A stretch of DNA of 7,798 nt from Bacteroidota bacterium (GTDB lineage Bacteria > Bacteroidota > Bacteroidia > Flavobacteriales > Weeksellaceae). The notes beneath the pieces were generated by a model, which saw nothing but the letters and a program-made list of their open reading frames with translations, was not told where the DNA came from and searched no databases. Shown here one piece after another: positions 1-6,158 of the stretch. The stretch covers positions 1 to 7,798 of the forward strand of contig JAEXJU010000135.1 in NCBI GenBank assembly GCA_023448955.1, given 5' to 3'. Each line of letters begins with the position of its first letter. Within the stretch, counting starts at the first letter, position 1. The translations under genes were made by a program, and so were the position numbers.

Positions 1-401
1 AGAAAGAAGTGGTAGATATGGAAGCGAGCATCAGAAATACAATTGGTGCAAGATTCGGGACTAACGGGGAAGTAAACCAGCTGCGTTCAAACCTTACAAA
101 ACCATTTCAGGATCAAATATGGAACGCTATTAAGACGGTGTCTACAAAGAATAGCTTGGGCATAGTTCTTGATAAAAGCAACAACATCAGTGTGATCTTT
201 TTAGATAAAAAATATGATTATACAGATGCGGTTCTCAGCTTATTGGGGAAAAATCTTGCTAAAGATGAAAAGGCTAACTCAGGAAGCAGTTCATCTGGAT
301 CATTAAATGGAAAAGATCAAAACGGAAAAACATCTCCTAAAGGTAAAATCAAATCAATGCAAAGAAGAAGTCCTGGAGGCGAATCTTCTGAGATGAAATA
401 A
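1..401 (+). CDS. OmpH/Skp family periplasmic chaperone, 3' part (5' end outside window)
   Basis: The reading frame is open to the left edge (first full codon at 3), so the true start and signal peptide lie outside. The visible 132 residues match the C-terminal half of the OmpH/Skp family: the end of a helical region, then a strand-rich segment with a 'GIVLDKSNN' motif followed by a 'KKYDYTDAVLSLLG' motif, which corresponds to the usual body end of these proteins. Skp-like proteins are trimeric periplasmic holdases that bind unfolded outer-membrane proteins for delivery to the BAM complex. After this body there is an unusual tail of about 46 residues (bases 261-398), rich in Ser, Gly, Lys and Arg. 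The gene lies 33 nt before a second ompH-like gene, a tandem layout common in flavobacteria, where a bamA gene usually lies just upstream; that neighbour is outside the window and is inferred. The family call is firm, the exact partner is not known. Confidence 0.8.
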   Translation, partial: KEVVDMEASIRNTIGARFGTNGEVNQLRSNLTKPFQDQIWNAIKTVSTKNSLGIVLDKSNNISVIFLDKKYDYTDAVLSLLGKNLAKDEKANSGSSSSGSLNGKDQNGKTSPKGKIKSMQRRSPGGESSEMK

Positions 402-434
402 AATAATTTAAATATATAAACATAACTTTTTAAA

Positions 435-938
435 ATGAACAAATTAAATGTATTATTAGTAGCTGTTGTAATGGTTTTTGCTACAGGTTTTGCAAACGCA
501 CAGAAAATTGCATCTGTAGACATCAACTCAATATTCACTGCAATGCCGGAAATGAAAGCTTTGGATACACAGTTGCAGACACTTCAGACAGCTAAACAAA
601 CTGAATTGGAAAAGCAGGGGAAATCTCTTCAGGATCTTATGAAGAAATATCAGGATGAAGCTCCTAAGCAAACTCAGGCTATCAATGAGCAAAGAAGCCA
701 GGAAGTTCAGAAACTTCAGGATAACTTGCAGCAGATGTATTCTGCAGCACAGAAAGATATCGCAGAAAAAAGAGATGCAGGATTGGCTCCTATCGAAAAG
801 AAAATCAATGAGGCTATCACTAAAGTTTCTAAAGCTGCAGGTTATGAATTTGTATTCGATGCTTCCAGCCCGGCTTTAGTTTACAAAGCAGGAACTGATG
901 CTACACCAGCAGTTAAGAAAGAATTAGGATTAAAATAA
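435..938 (+). CDS. OmpH/Skp family periplasmic chaperone
   Basis: A complete protein of 167 residues, the normal length for Skp/OmpH. Residues 1-22 form a clear signal peptide (basic MNK, a hydrophobic core, then a cleavage site after ANA), so the mature protein is periplasmic. The N-terminal strand 'KIASVDINSIF' is the typical start of the mature domain. Residues of roughly 35-125 form a Gln/Lys/Glu-rich helical region expected to make the long coiled-coil tentacles. The C-terminal part (GYEFVFDASSPALVY) returns to the trimerisation beta core. Proteins of this family hold unfolded outer-membrane proteins in the periplasm. No promoter box is visible in the 33-nt gap after the previous ompH-like gene, so the pair is probably co-transcribed. 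The unit ends at the hairpin 20 nt downstream. The ATG is preceded by A/T-rich sequence without a Shine-Dalgarno motif, as usual in this phylum. Confidence 0.9.
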   Translation: MNKLNVLLVAVVMVFATGFANAQKIASVDINSIFTAMPEMKALDTQLQTLQTAKQTELEKQGKSLQDLMKKYQDEAPKQTQAINEQRSQEVQKLQDNLQQMYSAAQKDIAEKRDAGLAPIEKKINEAITKVSKAAGYEFVFDASSPALVYKAGTDATPAVKKELGLK

Positions 939-958
939 GATTTATCTTAATAAATGAT

Positions 959-988
959 AAAACCGCTCTTATTCGGAGCGGTTTTTTT
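959..988 (+). terminator. Intrinsic terminator after the ompH pair
   Basis: A 9-bp perfect stem (AAACCGCTC at 960-968 with GAGCGGTTT at 976-984) encloses a 7-nt loop. The stem runs straight into a T-tract at 982-988. It lies 21 nt after the stop codon of the second ompH-like gene and 11 nt before the thioesterase start, so it separates the two units. Confidence 0.9.
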
Positions 989-995
989 ATTTTTG
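988..995 (+). promoter_or_regulatory. Candidate Bacteroidetes -7 box before the thioesterase gene
   Basis: TATTTTTG matches the Bacteroidetes -7 consensus TAnnTTTG exactly and its first T is also the last T of the preceding terminator tract. No TTG or TTTG is found at the expected -33 distance (about 964-970), which lies in the terminator stem. If the box works, transcription would begin within a few bases of the ATG at 1000, giving a leaderless or nearly leaderless mRNA. Confidence 0.45.
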
Positions 996-999
996 CATT

Positions 1000-1482
1000 A
1001 TGGAAAAAGAATTTTCATCTACTGTAAAGATCCGCTTCGCAGATTGTGATCCTATCGGTCATCTGAATAATGTAAAATACCTCGAATATATGCTTAATGC
1101 CAGGGAAGATCACGTAGAACAGAACTACGGATTTACTTACGAGCAATATACTAGAGAAACAGGTTGCACCTGGGTTACCATCCAGAATGAAATTGCTTAT
1201 CTTAAAGAAGTAAGATATAATTCTACGGTAACTATTACCAGTAAAACCATCTTTGTTGATGACCTTACAGCGGTGGTAGAATTGCTGATGAAAGATGATA
1301 AAGGTGTGGTACACGCCGTTTTCTGGCTCACTGTTATATATTTTAACATGAAGGCGAGAAGAGCTGAAAAAATGCCTGAAAAGACTTTAAATCAGTTTGC
1401 TCATTTTCTTGTGACTATAGATCAGAAAACATTTAAGGAAAGGGTTTCCTTTTTCAGAAGCCAGAATAAAACAAAAAATTAA
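1000..1482 (+). CDS. Acyl-CoA thioesterase, hotdog fold (4HBT class)
   Basis: A 160-residue protein of the 4-hydroxybenzoyl-CoA thioesterase/YbgC type. The N-terminal motif 'RFADCDPIGHLNN' (residues 12-24) is the hallmark: an Asp at position 17 lies where the catalytic Asp of the Pseudomonas enzyme lies, followed by the GHLNN turn and the long hotdog helix (KYLEYMLNAREDHV). Later strands (TVTITSKTIFVDD, VVHAVFWLTVIYF) complete the fold. These enzymes hydrolyse acyl-CoA or acyl-carrier thioesters in the cytoplasm; the acyl substrate cannot be read from the sequence. The last 25 or so residues, basic and polar, go beyond the usual domain. The gene starts 11 nt after a terminator and ends 2 nt before rfbD, so it is probably the first gene of a three-gene operon. 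The link with sugar nucleotide synthesis is positional only. Confidence 0.85.
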   Translation: MEKEFSSTVKIRFADCDPIGHLNNVKYLEYMLNAREDHVEQNYGFTYEQYTRETGCTWVTIQNEIAYLKEVRYNSTVTITSKTIFVDDLTAVVELLMKDDKGVVHAVFWLTVIYFNMKARRAEKMPEKTLNQFAHFLVTIDQKTFKERVSFFRSQNKTKN

Positions 1483-1484
1483 AA

Positions 1485-2354
1485 ATGAAAAGAATTCTTG
1501 TTATCGGAGGAAACGGCCAGCTTGGCCATTGTCTGCAGAAAATAGCACCAAAATATCACGATCAGTATGATTTTAATTTTACAGGATCTGCTGTTGTAGA
1601 TATTACAAATTATGATCATGTGGATGAAGCTTTTGCTGAGTATCAGCCGGATTTTGTGATCAATGCTTCGGCTTACACCGCTGTAGACCTTGCTGAAAAA
1701 GAATCAGACCGTGCTTTTGCCGTGAATGGTGATGCAGTCGGAAACCTGGCTAAAGTCTGTAACGATAATAATGCTGTGCTGATCCATGTTTCCACAGATT
1801 ATGTTTTTGACGGCGAGACCAATTTAAGTTATTCTGAGGATGATTTTACCAATCCTATCGGGGTTTATGGTGCTTCCAAGAGAAAAGGTGAGGAATTGGC
1901 TTTAGAAAACAATCCGGAAACTGTTATTTTGAGAACATCCTGGCTCTATTCAGAATTTAACAAGAATTTTGTAAAAACGATGCTTCACTTGTTTGGGATA
2001 AAAGATGAGTTGGGAATAGTAGGAGATCAGCACGGACAGCCTACCAATGCGAATGATCTTGCAGAAGCGATTATGGCTATCATCGAAGCTCAAAATAAGA
2101 CTTTCGGGATCTATCACTTTTCTAATTATCCGGAAACAACGTGGTTTGAATTTGCCAGTAAAATAAAAGAATTTTCCGGTTCTGACGTTAAATTAAAAGC
2201 TATCACAACGGAAGAATTCCCGACGCCTGCAAAAAGACCTAAAAGAAGTACAATGTCTTTGGAAAAGATCGAAAGCGATTACAAAATTGAGCCAAAACAT
2301 TGGGAAAACAGTCTCAGAGACTGCATAGAAATTTTAAAATTAACGAATGCGTAA
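1485..2354 (+). CDS. rfbD: dTDP-4-dehydrorhamnose reductase
   Basis: The enzyme (also called RmlD) reduces dTDP-4-dehydro-L-rhamnose to dTDP-L-rhamnose with NAD(P)H, the last step of the pathway that supplies rhamnose for surface polysaccharides. At 289 residues it has the usual length. Visible motifs are the Rossmann dinucleotide loop GGNGQLG (8-14), the NASAYTAVDLAE segment (60-71), STDYVFDG (103-110) and YGASK (128-132). Thr104, Tyr128 and Lys132 fall at the same numbers as the catalytic residues known from Salmonella RmlD. RTSWLY and GDQHGQPT further on belong to the substrate-binding half. The genes for the earlier pathway steps (rfbA, rfbB, rfbC) are not in the window. It starts 2 nt after the thioesterase stop, and its stop overlaps the next start by 8 nt (ATGCGTAA), which points to translational coupling. 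A related sugar-nucleotide reductase remains possible but is less likely. Confidence 0.92.
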   Translation: MKRILVIGGNGQLGHCLQKIAPKYHDQYDFNFTGSAVVDITNYDHVDEAFAEYQPDFVINASAYTAVDLAEKESDRAFAVNGDAVGNLAKVCNDNNAVLIHVSTDYVFDGETNLSYSEDDFTNPIGVYGASKRKGEELALENNPETVILRTSWLYSEFNKNFVKTMLHLFGIKDELGIVGDQHGQPTNANDLAEAIMAIIEAQNKTFGIYHFSNYPETTWFEFASKIKEFSGSDVKLKAITTEEFPTPAKRPKRSTMSLEKIESDYKIEPKHWENSLRDCIEILKLTNA

Positions 2355-3027
2355 ACTATTATTCATCATTCTTTTGTTTTGTTTTCAATTATTTTATCTT
2401 CAGGAAGTTACATTGAATAAAGTTGATAAAGTTAATGATAATAAGGACAAGATTTTTTATAGTATTTCTGATGTTTCAAAATCCGAGTATCTTGGAGAAG
2501 TTCTTGTGAACGGATTTTCCAATGACGATGTCAAAATGTTCGGAGAAGTTTATAAAAAAGCAAAACAAGTTGGTTCGAATACTTTTTCGCTAAAGCCAAT
2601 TGAAAAGGTAGATGGGACTTTTCAGCAATTTGATCCGGCTTATTATATTCTGAATCTGTATTATACAAAAGCCGATAGTATTCCGGCAGAAGATAATGTA
2701 GCTTATCTTGTATCTTCTTCGGATAAAAATCAGAAAATATCGATCAATAATAAGGTTCTGGAAATATATCCGAGAAGTTTTCTGAAACTGCAATTGAGAA
2801 ATGATGAAGTATTGACAGTCTCAACAAGGAAATTACTGGGTTCTTCGGTAAAATTGTCAGGCAAAGATGGACAGCCATCCTTATATTTCTCACTAAGTAA
2901 CTTTAAAATCCGTAGTAATGACAGTATTTACGGAGGAATTAATCTGAAATCCGGAGATATTACAGGTTTGGAAAAATCGTTTGGTATGTTTTTGACTACA
3001 ATTTACGCTGAACAGAAAAACGATTAA
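2347..3027 (+). CDS. Exported protein of unknown function
   Basis: I do not recognise this 226-residue protein. It begins with a short basic N-terminus (MRK) and a strongly hydrophobic stretch (residues 4-18, LLFIILLFCFQLFYL) that looks like a signal peptide or a single N-terminal anchor. The Cys at 12 is not in a good lipobox, so a lipoprotein is unlikely. The rest is polar with alternating hydrophobic residues, suggesting a beta-rich fold, and has no Cys pairs, repeats or catalytic motif that I can name. Its start lies inside the end of rfbD (8-nt overlap), so it is almost certainly co-translated with it; a cell-envelope role is a reasonable guess and no more. No good intrinsic terminator is visible after its stop. 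Confidence 0.75.
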   Translation: MRKLLFIILLFCFQLFYLQEVTLNKVDKVNDNKDKIFYSISDVSKSEYLGEVLVNGFSNDDVKMFGEVYKKAKQVGSNTFSLKPIEKVDGTFQQFDPAYYILNLYYTKADSIPAEDNVAYLVSSSDKNQKISINNKVLEIYPRSFLKLQLRNDEVLTVSTRKLLGSSVKLSGKDGQPSLYFSLSNFKIRSNDSIYGGINLKSGDITGLEKSFGMFLTTIYAEQKND

Positions 3028-3150
3028 TGTTAATAAATTGTCATCTTAAGACTGTTTATTTTCAGATTAAAATTGATTAACTTTATATAAAGATTTAAGA
3101 TCCGGCTGATTGTAATTGAATTTACGAACCTCACACTAAGCAAATATGCC

Positions 3151-3170
3151 GTCTGAGCGGAGCTAAGTCT
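3151..3170 (+). repeat. Possible degenerate copy of a dispersed short palindromic repeat
   Basis: The sequence GTCTGAGCGGAGCTAAGTCT resembles, from memory, a short element found many times between genes in Bacteroidetes and other bacteria, of the form GTCTGAGCGGAGTCGAAGAC. The first 12 bases agree and the last 8 have drifted. The GC-rich block stands out in an A/T-rich spacer (3028-3189) that otherwise holds no clear feature. The window has only this one copy, so the repeat status rests on recollection. Confidence 0.35.
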
Positions 3171-3189
3171 CAAATCTAAATCACACATA

Positions 3190-4560
3190 TTGGAAGAATT
3201 TTTTGAAAACGAACTTGCGAAAAAGTTCGAAGAAATGATAGAAAATAATGAAGAGTTCTATTTCGATACAGAAGAATATGTAGACATCATTATTTATTAC
3301 CTGGAGCTGGGAGATTTCAGCTATGCAGAACTTGCTGTGAATCATGCGCTCAAAATCCATCCTAATTCCTTGGAAATCAAAACTAAACAGTTGGAGGTTT
3401 TTCTGGAGTTGGAACGCTATACAAAAGCAAAAGATCTGATTGATGAGCTGCGCCAGTCTTCTCTGGAAGACACAGACTTTTTGGTTTGCTGTGCAAAATA
3501 CTATTCAAATCTAGGAAATCCGAAAAAGTCAATAGAATATTGTCAGAAAGCTTTGGAATTGGAAGAGGAAGAAAACTTCCTGCATAATTTTATCGCCGAT
3601 GAATTTATTAATCTCGATGATCCTTTCAATGCGTTGAAGCATTATAGTGCTGCGCTTGAACATGATCCTTACGACGATTATTCTCTGGAAAATGTAATGC
3701 TTTGTTATAACAAACTGAACAGACCTCAGGAAGCATTGGATTTTCTGAATCAGTATCTCGACAGATTTCCTTTTTCTGAAACAGCCTGGTACGAATATGG
3801 ACAATATTTCTTCAACAAAAAAAATTACGAAGAGGCAATCAGAGGTTTTGATTACCTGATAGCTATCAATTCTACGGCTGTAGGTGTCTATGCGTTTAAA
3901 GCATCTTCTTACGAAGCGCTTAACAAATGGGAAGATGCCATTGCAGTTTATGAAGAGATGCTGGAGCTGGAGTATACTAAAGCTTTTACTTTCTACAAAA
4001 TCGGACTTTGCTATAAAGAAGCAGGGAAACCTGTTCAGGCACTTACGTCATTCCAGAAGTCTCTGAAGGAAGATCCGCAGTTTTATCTGGCGATGATGGA
4101 GCAATCCTATATCTACGAAGATATGGGTAATACGAAAGAAGCGCTGTATTTTGCTCACGAAGCTGTTGCTCTGAATGATAGCAATCTTGAGTACCAAAAA
4201 AGGCTGGCATTTCTTTACATCACTTGTGGTGAGTATGAGGAAAGCCTTGCCTGTCTCAAAAAGCTTGTAGAGACGGAACCCAACAGATTTTACAATTGGT
4301 ACGCATTTTCTGAAATGCTGATGCTGATAGGAGAATATGATGACGCTGTTGCTGTTTTGCAGAAAGCCCTTTTAAGCCATCAGAGAGCTGAATTATATTA
4401 TCAGCTGAGCAATTGTTACTTTAATCTTAAAAATGAAACAGAAGGTGTCATTATGCTGGAGAAAGCTTTAAAACTTGATCCGTCTCTGAGTAAGGATATG
4501 CAGCAGAAATATCCTTTCATCAAAGAACAGGTGAAGAAGATTAAGACTAAGAAAAAATAA
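3190..4560 (+). CDS. Cytoplasmic tetratricopeptide (TPR) repeat protein, TTG start
   Basis: A 456-residue protein built of about twelve consecutive TPR-like helical pairs from residue 25 to 440. Typical TPR signatures are visible, such as W..YG..YF...NYEEAI..F (about 200-220) and YY.LSNCYF.L.N...G...LEKAL.LDP near the C-terminus. There is no signal peptide or membrane segment; the end is strongly basic (KKIKTKKK). Such proteins are scaffolds for protein partners; nothing here shows which. The start is a TTG at 3190: the frame has a stop at 3154-3156 and no ATG or GTG between, and the residues right after TTG (EEFFENEL...KFEEMIENNEEF) match the N-terminus I recall for the flavobacterial family. 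The next ATG, codon 16, would remove them. No Shine-Dalgarno motif is evident. The gene stands alone after a 162-nt spacer and ends 8 nt before a terminator. Confidence 0.88.
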   Translation: MEEFFENELAKKFEEMIENNEEFYFDTEEYVDIIIYYLELGDFSYAELAVNHALKIHPNSLEIKTKQLEVFLELERYTKAKDLIDELRQSSLEDTDFLVCCAKYYSNLGNPKKSIEYCQKALELEEEENFLHNFIADEFINLDDPFNALKHYSAALEHDPYDDYSLENVMLCYNKLNRPQEALDFLNQYLDRFPFSETAWYEYGQYFFNKKNYEEAIRGFDYLIAINSTAVGVYAFKASSYEALNKWEDAIAVYEEMLELEYTKAFTFYKIGLCYKEAGKPVQALTSFQKSLKEDPQFYLAMMEQSYIYEDMGNTKEALYFAHEAVALNDSNLEYQKRLAFLYITCGEYEESLACLKKLVETEPNRFYNWYAFSEMLMLIGEYDDAVAVLQKALLSHQRAELYYQLSNCYFNLKNETEGVIMLEKALKLDPSLSKDMQQKYPFIKEQVKKIKTKKK

Positions 4561-4565
4561 CATAG

Positions 4566-4604
4566 AAAAAGTCTCAGAAAAAATAATCTGAGGCTTTTTA
4601 TTTT
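4566..4604. terminator. Bidirectional intrinsic terminator between convergent genes
   Basis: A 10-bp stem (4569-4578 with 4587-4596, one G-T wobble) encloses an 8-nt A-rich loop. On the plus strand it runs into TTTTTATTTT (4595-4604). On the minus strand it is followed by a run of five T (complement of 4566-4570). It lies between the stop of the TPR gene (4560) and the stop of the metallopeptidase gene (4619), so it fits a shared terminator for both. Confidence 0.85.
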
Positions 4605-4618
4605 GTATCGCAGAAAGA

Positions 4619-5473
4619 TTATTTCAGAAGTGCATCAAAAGTATCACCTTGTCTGATATCGCCTGTATTATAGCCTTTCATAAACCATTCTTCTCTCTGG
4701 GTAGATGAGCCGTGTGTAAAGCTTTCCTGATTCACATAACCCTGCGCGCGCTTCTGGATATTGTCATCGCCAACGGCTGCTGCAGCGCTCATCGCTTCCT
4801 GAATGTCGCCAGGTTCCAATATCTTTTCGCGACTGTCTGTTTGTTTTGCCCAAACACCGGCGTAGAAATCGGCTTGTAATTCATTGGCAACAGAAACACG
4901 GTTCATTTCACTCTCGGAGTATCTTCCGCTCTGTCTCAGTTGGTCTATTTTGCCTAACGTACCGAGAAGATTCTGGATATGATGACCATATTCGTGACCT
5001 AAAACATATGCAACAGTAAATTGTCCCACTTTTGCCCCGAATTTTGACTGCAACTCATTGAAGAAGCTCATATCCATATAGATCGTTTCGTCATTTGGAC
5101 AATAGAATGGACCCATTTCCGACCTTGCCGCTCCGCAACCGGATTGTGTTCCGCTCTCGAAAAGAACTACTTTTGCAGGTCTGAATTTGATGTTATTATC
5201 TTTAAAGGTTTTCGCCCAAGTTTCTTCGTTTAAAGCTTGTAACATATTTACGAATTCACCGATTTTAAGTTCTTCCTGAGACAATTGTCTTTGCTCAGTC
5301 TGTTGTGAACCCGATGCATTACTATTCAAAATGGCAGACGGATCTCCACCTAAAAAAAACACAATAGCTGCAATAATAATTGTTCCAAGACCGCCACCAA
5401 CAAGCATGCCGCCACCACCTCCGGATCCGCGTCTGTCATCGAAATTTTCACTTCTGTCGTCTGTCCATTTCAT
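4619..5473 (-). CDS. Neutral zinc metallopeptidase, YpfJ family, membrane-anchored
   Basis: A 284-residue protein matching the putative neutral zinc metallopeptidase family (Pfam Zn_peptidase, E. coli YpfJ) over its whole length. The N-terminus has the family start (MKW.DDRSEN.DDRRG), a glycine-rich linker (16-22) and one membrane helix at about 24-41, so the protein is likely anchored in the inner membrane with the catalytic domain outside the cytoplasm. The zinc motif HEYGHH is at 160-165 (His160, Glu161, His164); Glu198 in NELQAD is the likely third ligand. SGCG (111-114) and FYCP (123-126), with two Cys, are also family features. The physiological substrate of this family is not established. 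The ATG at 5473 gives the complete family N-terminus. It is preceded by a candidate promoter and is probably its own transcription unit, ending at the bidirectional terminator. Confidence 0.9.
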   Translation of the reverse strand: MKWTDDRSENFDDRRGSGGGGGMLVGGGLGTIIIAAIVFFLGGDPSAILNSNASGSQQTEQRQLSQEELKIGEFVNMLQALNEETWAKTFKDNNIKFRPAKVVLFESGTQSGCGAARSEMGPFYCPNDETIYMDMSFFNELQSKFGAKVGQFTVAYVLGHEYGHHIQNLLGTLGKIDQLRQSGRYSESEMNRVSVANELQADFYAGVWAKQTDSREKILEPGDIQEAMSAAAAVGDDNIQKRAQGYVNQESFTHGSSTQREEWFMKGYNTGDIRQGDTFDALLK

Positions 5474-5492
5474 AATGAATATTTTGTGTTTT

Positions 5493-5522
5493 TAAAATTA
5501 GGAATTTCTTTCATAGAAACAA
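5493..5522 (-). promoter_or_regulatory. Candidate promoter of the metallopeptidase gene
   Basis: Read on the minus strand, TTG (5522-5520) is followed after 19 nt by TAATTTTA (5500-5493). This resembles the Bacteroidetes promoter TTG-N17-23-TAnnTTTG with the last G replaced by A. The box ends 19 nt before the ATG, so the leader would be about 12 nt. The mismatch and the A/T-rich background limit confidence. Confidence 0.4.
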
Positions 5523-5548
5523 CGAAAAATTATGCCGTAATGTTTCAA

Positions 5549-5661
5549 TAGCCCCGATAGAAGCGGCATCCTTTTTTGTTTTCTTCTTCACTTTTAATTA
5601 TAAATATAAAAATGTTCTGAAAAACAAAAAAGATACAGCGGATAGCGGGATCTGGCTCCTA
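5549..5661 (+). ncRNA. Structured intergenic element, possibly a Flavo-1-like RNA
   Basis: Two GC-containing blocks (5550-5571 and 5632-5660) flank a perfect 12-bp inverted repeat: CTTTTTTGTTTT at 5571-5582 and its complement at 5621-5632, with a 38-nt A/T-rich loop. Further pairs enclose this stem: GC 5563-5564 with 5638-5639, CCCG 5553-5556 with CGGG 5646-5649, and AGC 5550-5552 with GCT 5655-5657. From memory, AGCCC.GAT.GAAGCGGCATCC followed by AAGATA.AG.GGA.AGC.GG and GGCTCC or similar recurs in flavobacterial spacers with a variable inner stem, as expected of a conserved RNA; Flavo-1 is the candidate name. The strand is given as in those recollected copies. No clear promoter precedes it on the plus strand. 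It may instead be a repeat, or work in the ribH 3' region on the other strand. Confidence 0.5.
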
Positions 5662-5666
5662 ATTGA

Positions 5667-6155
5667 TTAGAATGAAATCTTATTGTTAAAATCAATCATT
5701 TTGAGTGCTGTAACGGCTGCTTCTACACCTTTGTTTCCAAGGTTTCCGCCGCTTCGGGCGATGGATTGTTCTTTCGTATCGTCTGTCAGAACACAGAAAA
5801 TCGCAGGTGTATCGGTCAATATGTTACAATCTTTGATGCCTTGGGTTACGCCTGAACAAACGTAGTCGAAATGTGGCGTTTCTCCACGGATGACGTTTCC
5901 AATCGCTATGACTGCTGCAAATTTGTTCGAGCGGCAAAGTTTCATAGTTGCAAAGCTCAATTCGAAAGCACCCGGAACATAATAAATATGAATATTTTCT
6001 TCCTTAATGCCTTCTGCTTTTAGTGTTTCTACAGCGCCGTTTCTCAGGTTGTAGGTCACGAAGTCATTCCACTCAGAAACAACAATGCCGATTGAATATT
6101 CATCGGCATTGGATATGTTGAGCGGCTTATAATCTGATAGATTAGTAGTTGCCAT
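5667..6155 (-). CDS. ribH: 6,7-dimethyl-8-ribityllumazine synthase
   Basis: Lumazine synthase condenses 5-amino-6-ribitylamino-uracil with 3,4-dihydroxy-2-butanone 4-phosphate to give the direct precursor of riboflavin, in the cytoplasm, usually as a pentamer or an icosahedral 60-mer. The protein has 162 residues, the normal length. Motifs are SEWND (27-31, aromatic residue stacking on the pyrimidine), PGAFEL (61-66) and GNVIRGETPHFDYV (86-99), in which His95 is the expected catalytic base; the C-terminal part has the family's GNKG.EAA segment. The start is an ATG 3 nt after the stop of the YfgM-like gene (TAA ATA ATG), so the two are co-transcribed. The other rib genes are not nearby, and no FMN riboswitch is visible. 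The structured element described for the spacer downstream starts just after its stop in this reading direction. Confidence 0.96.
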   Translation of the reverse strand: MATTNLSDYKPLNISNADEYSIGIVVSEWNDFVTYNLRNGAVETLKAEGIKEENIHIYYVPGAFELSFATMKLCRSNKFAAVIAIGNVIRGETPHFDYVCSGVTQGIKDCNILTDTPAIFCVLTDDTKEQSIARSGGNLGNKGVEAAVTALKMIDFNNKISF

Positions 6156-6158
6156 TAT

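Noticed and set aside
2359..2400. Lipoprotein signal in the exported protein after rfbD
   Set aside because: The only early Cys (residue 12) is inside the hydrophobic core and lacks a lipobox such as L-(A/S)-(G/A)-C.
3078..3085. TAACTTTA as a possible -7 box for the TPR gene
   Set aside because: The last base differs from TAnnTTTG and no TTG or TTTG lies at the right distance upstream, so it was not annotated.
3146..3166. Six-codon reading frame (MPSERS) before the TPR gene, as a leader peptide
   Set aside because: It lies within the GC-rich repeat-like block, has no translation signal and no codon pattern typical of attenuation.
5683..5865. Open frame on the plus strand opposite ribH, and similar open frames opposite or out of frame with the other genes
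   Set aside because: Each lies inside a gene with strong family matches on the other strand or frame, has no recognisable domain and no promoter or start context.
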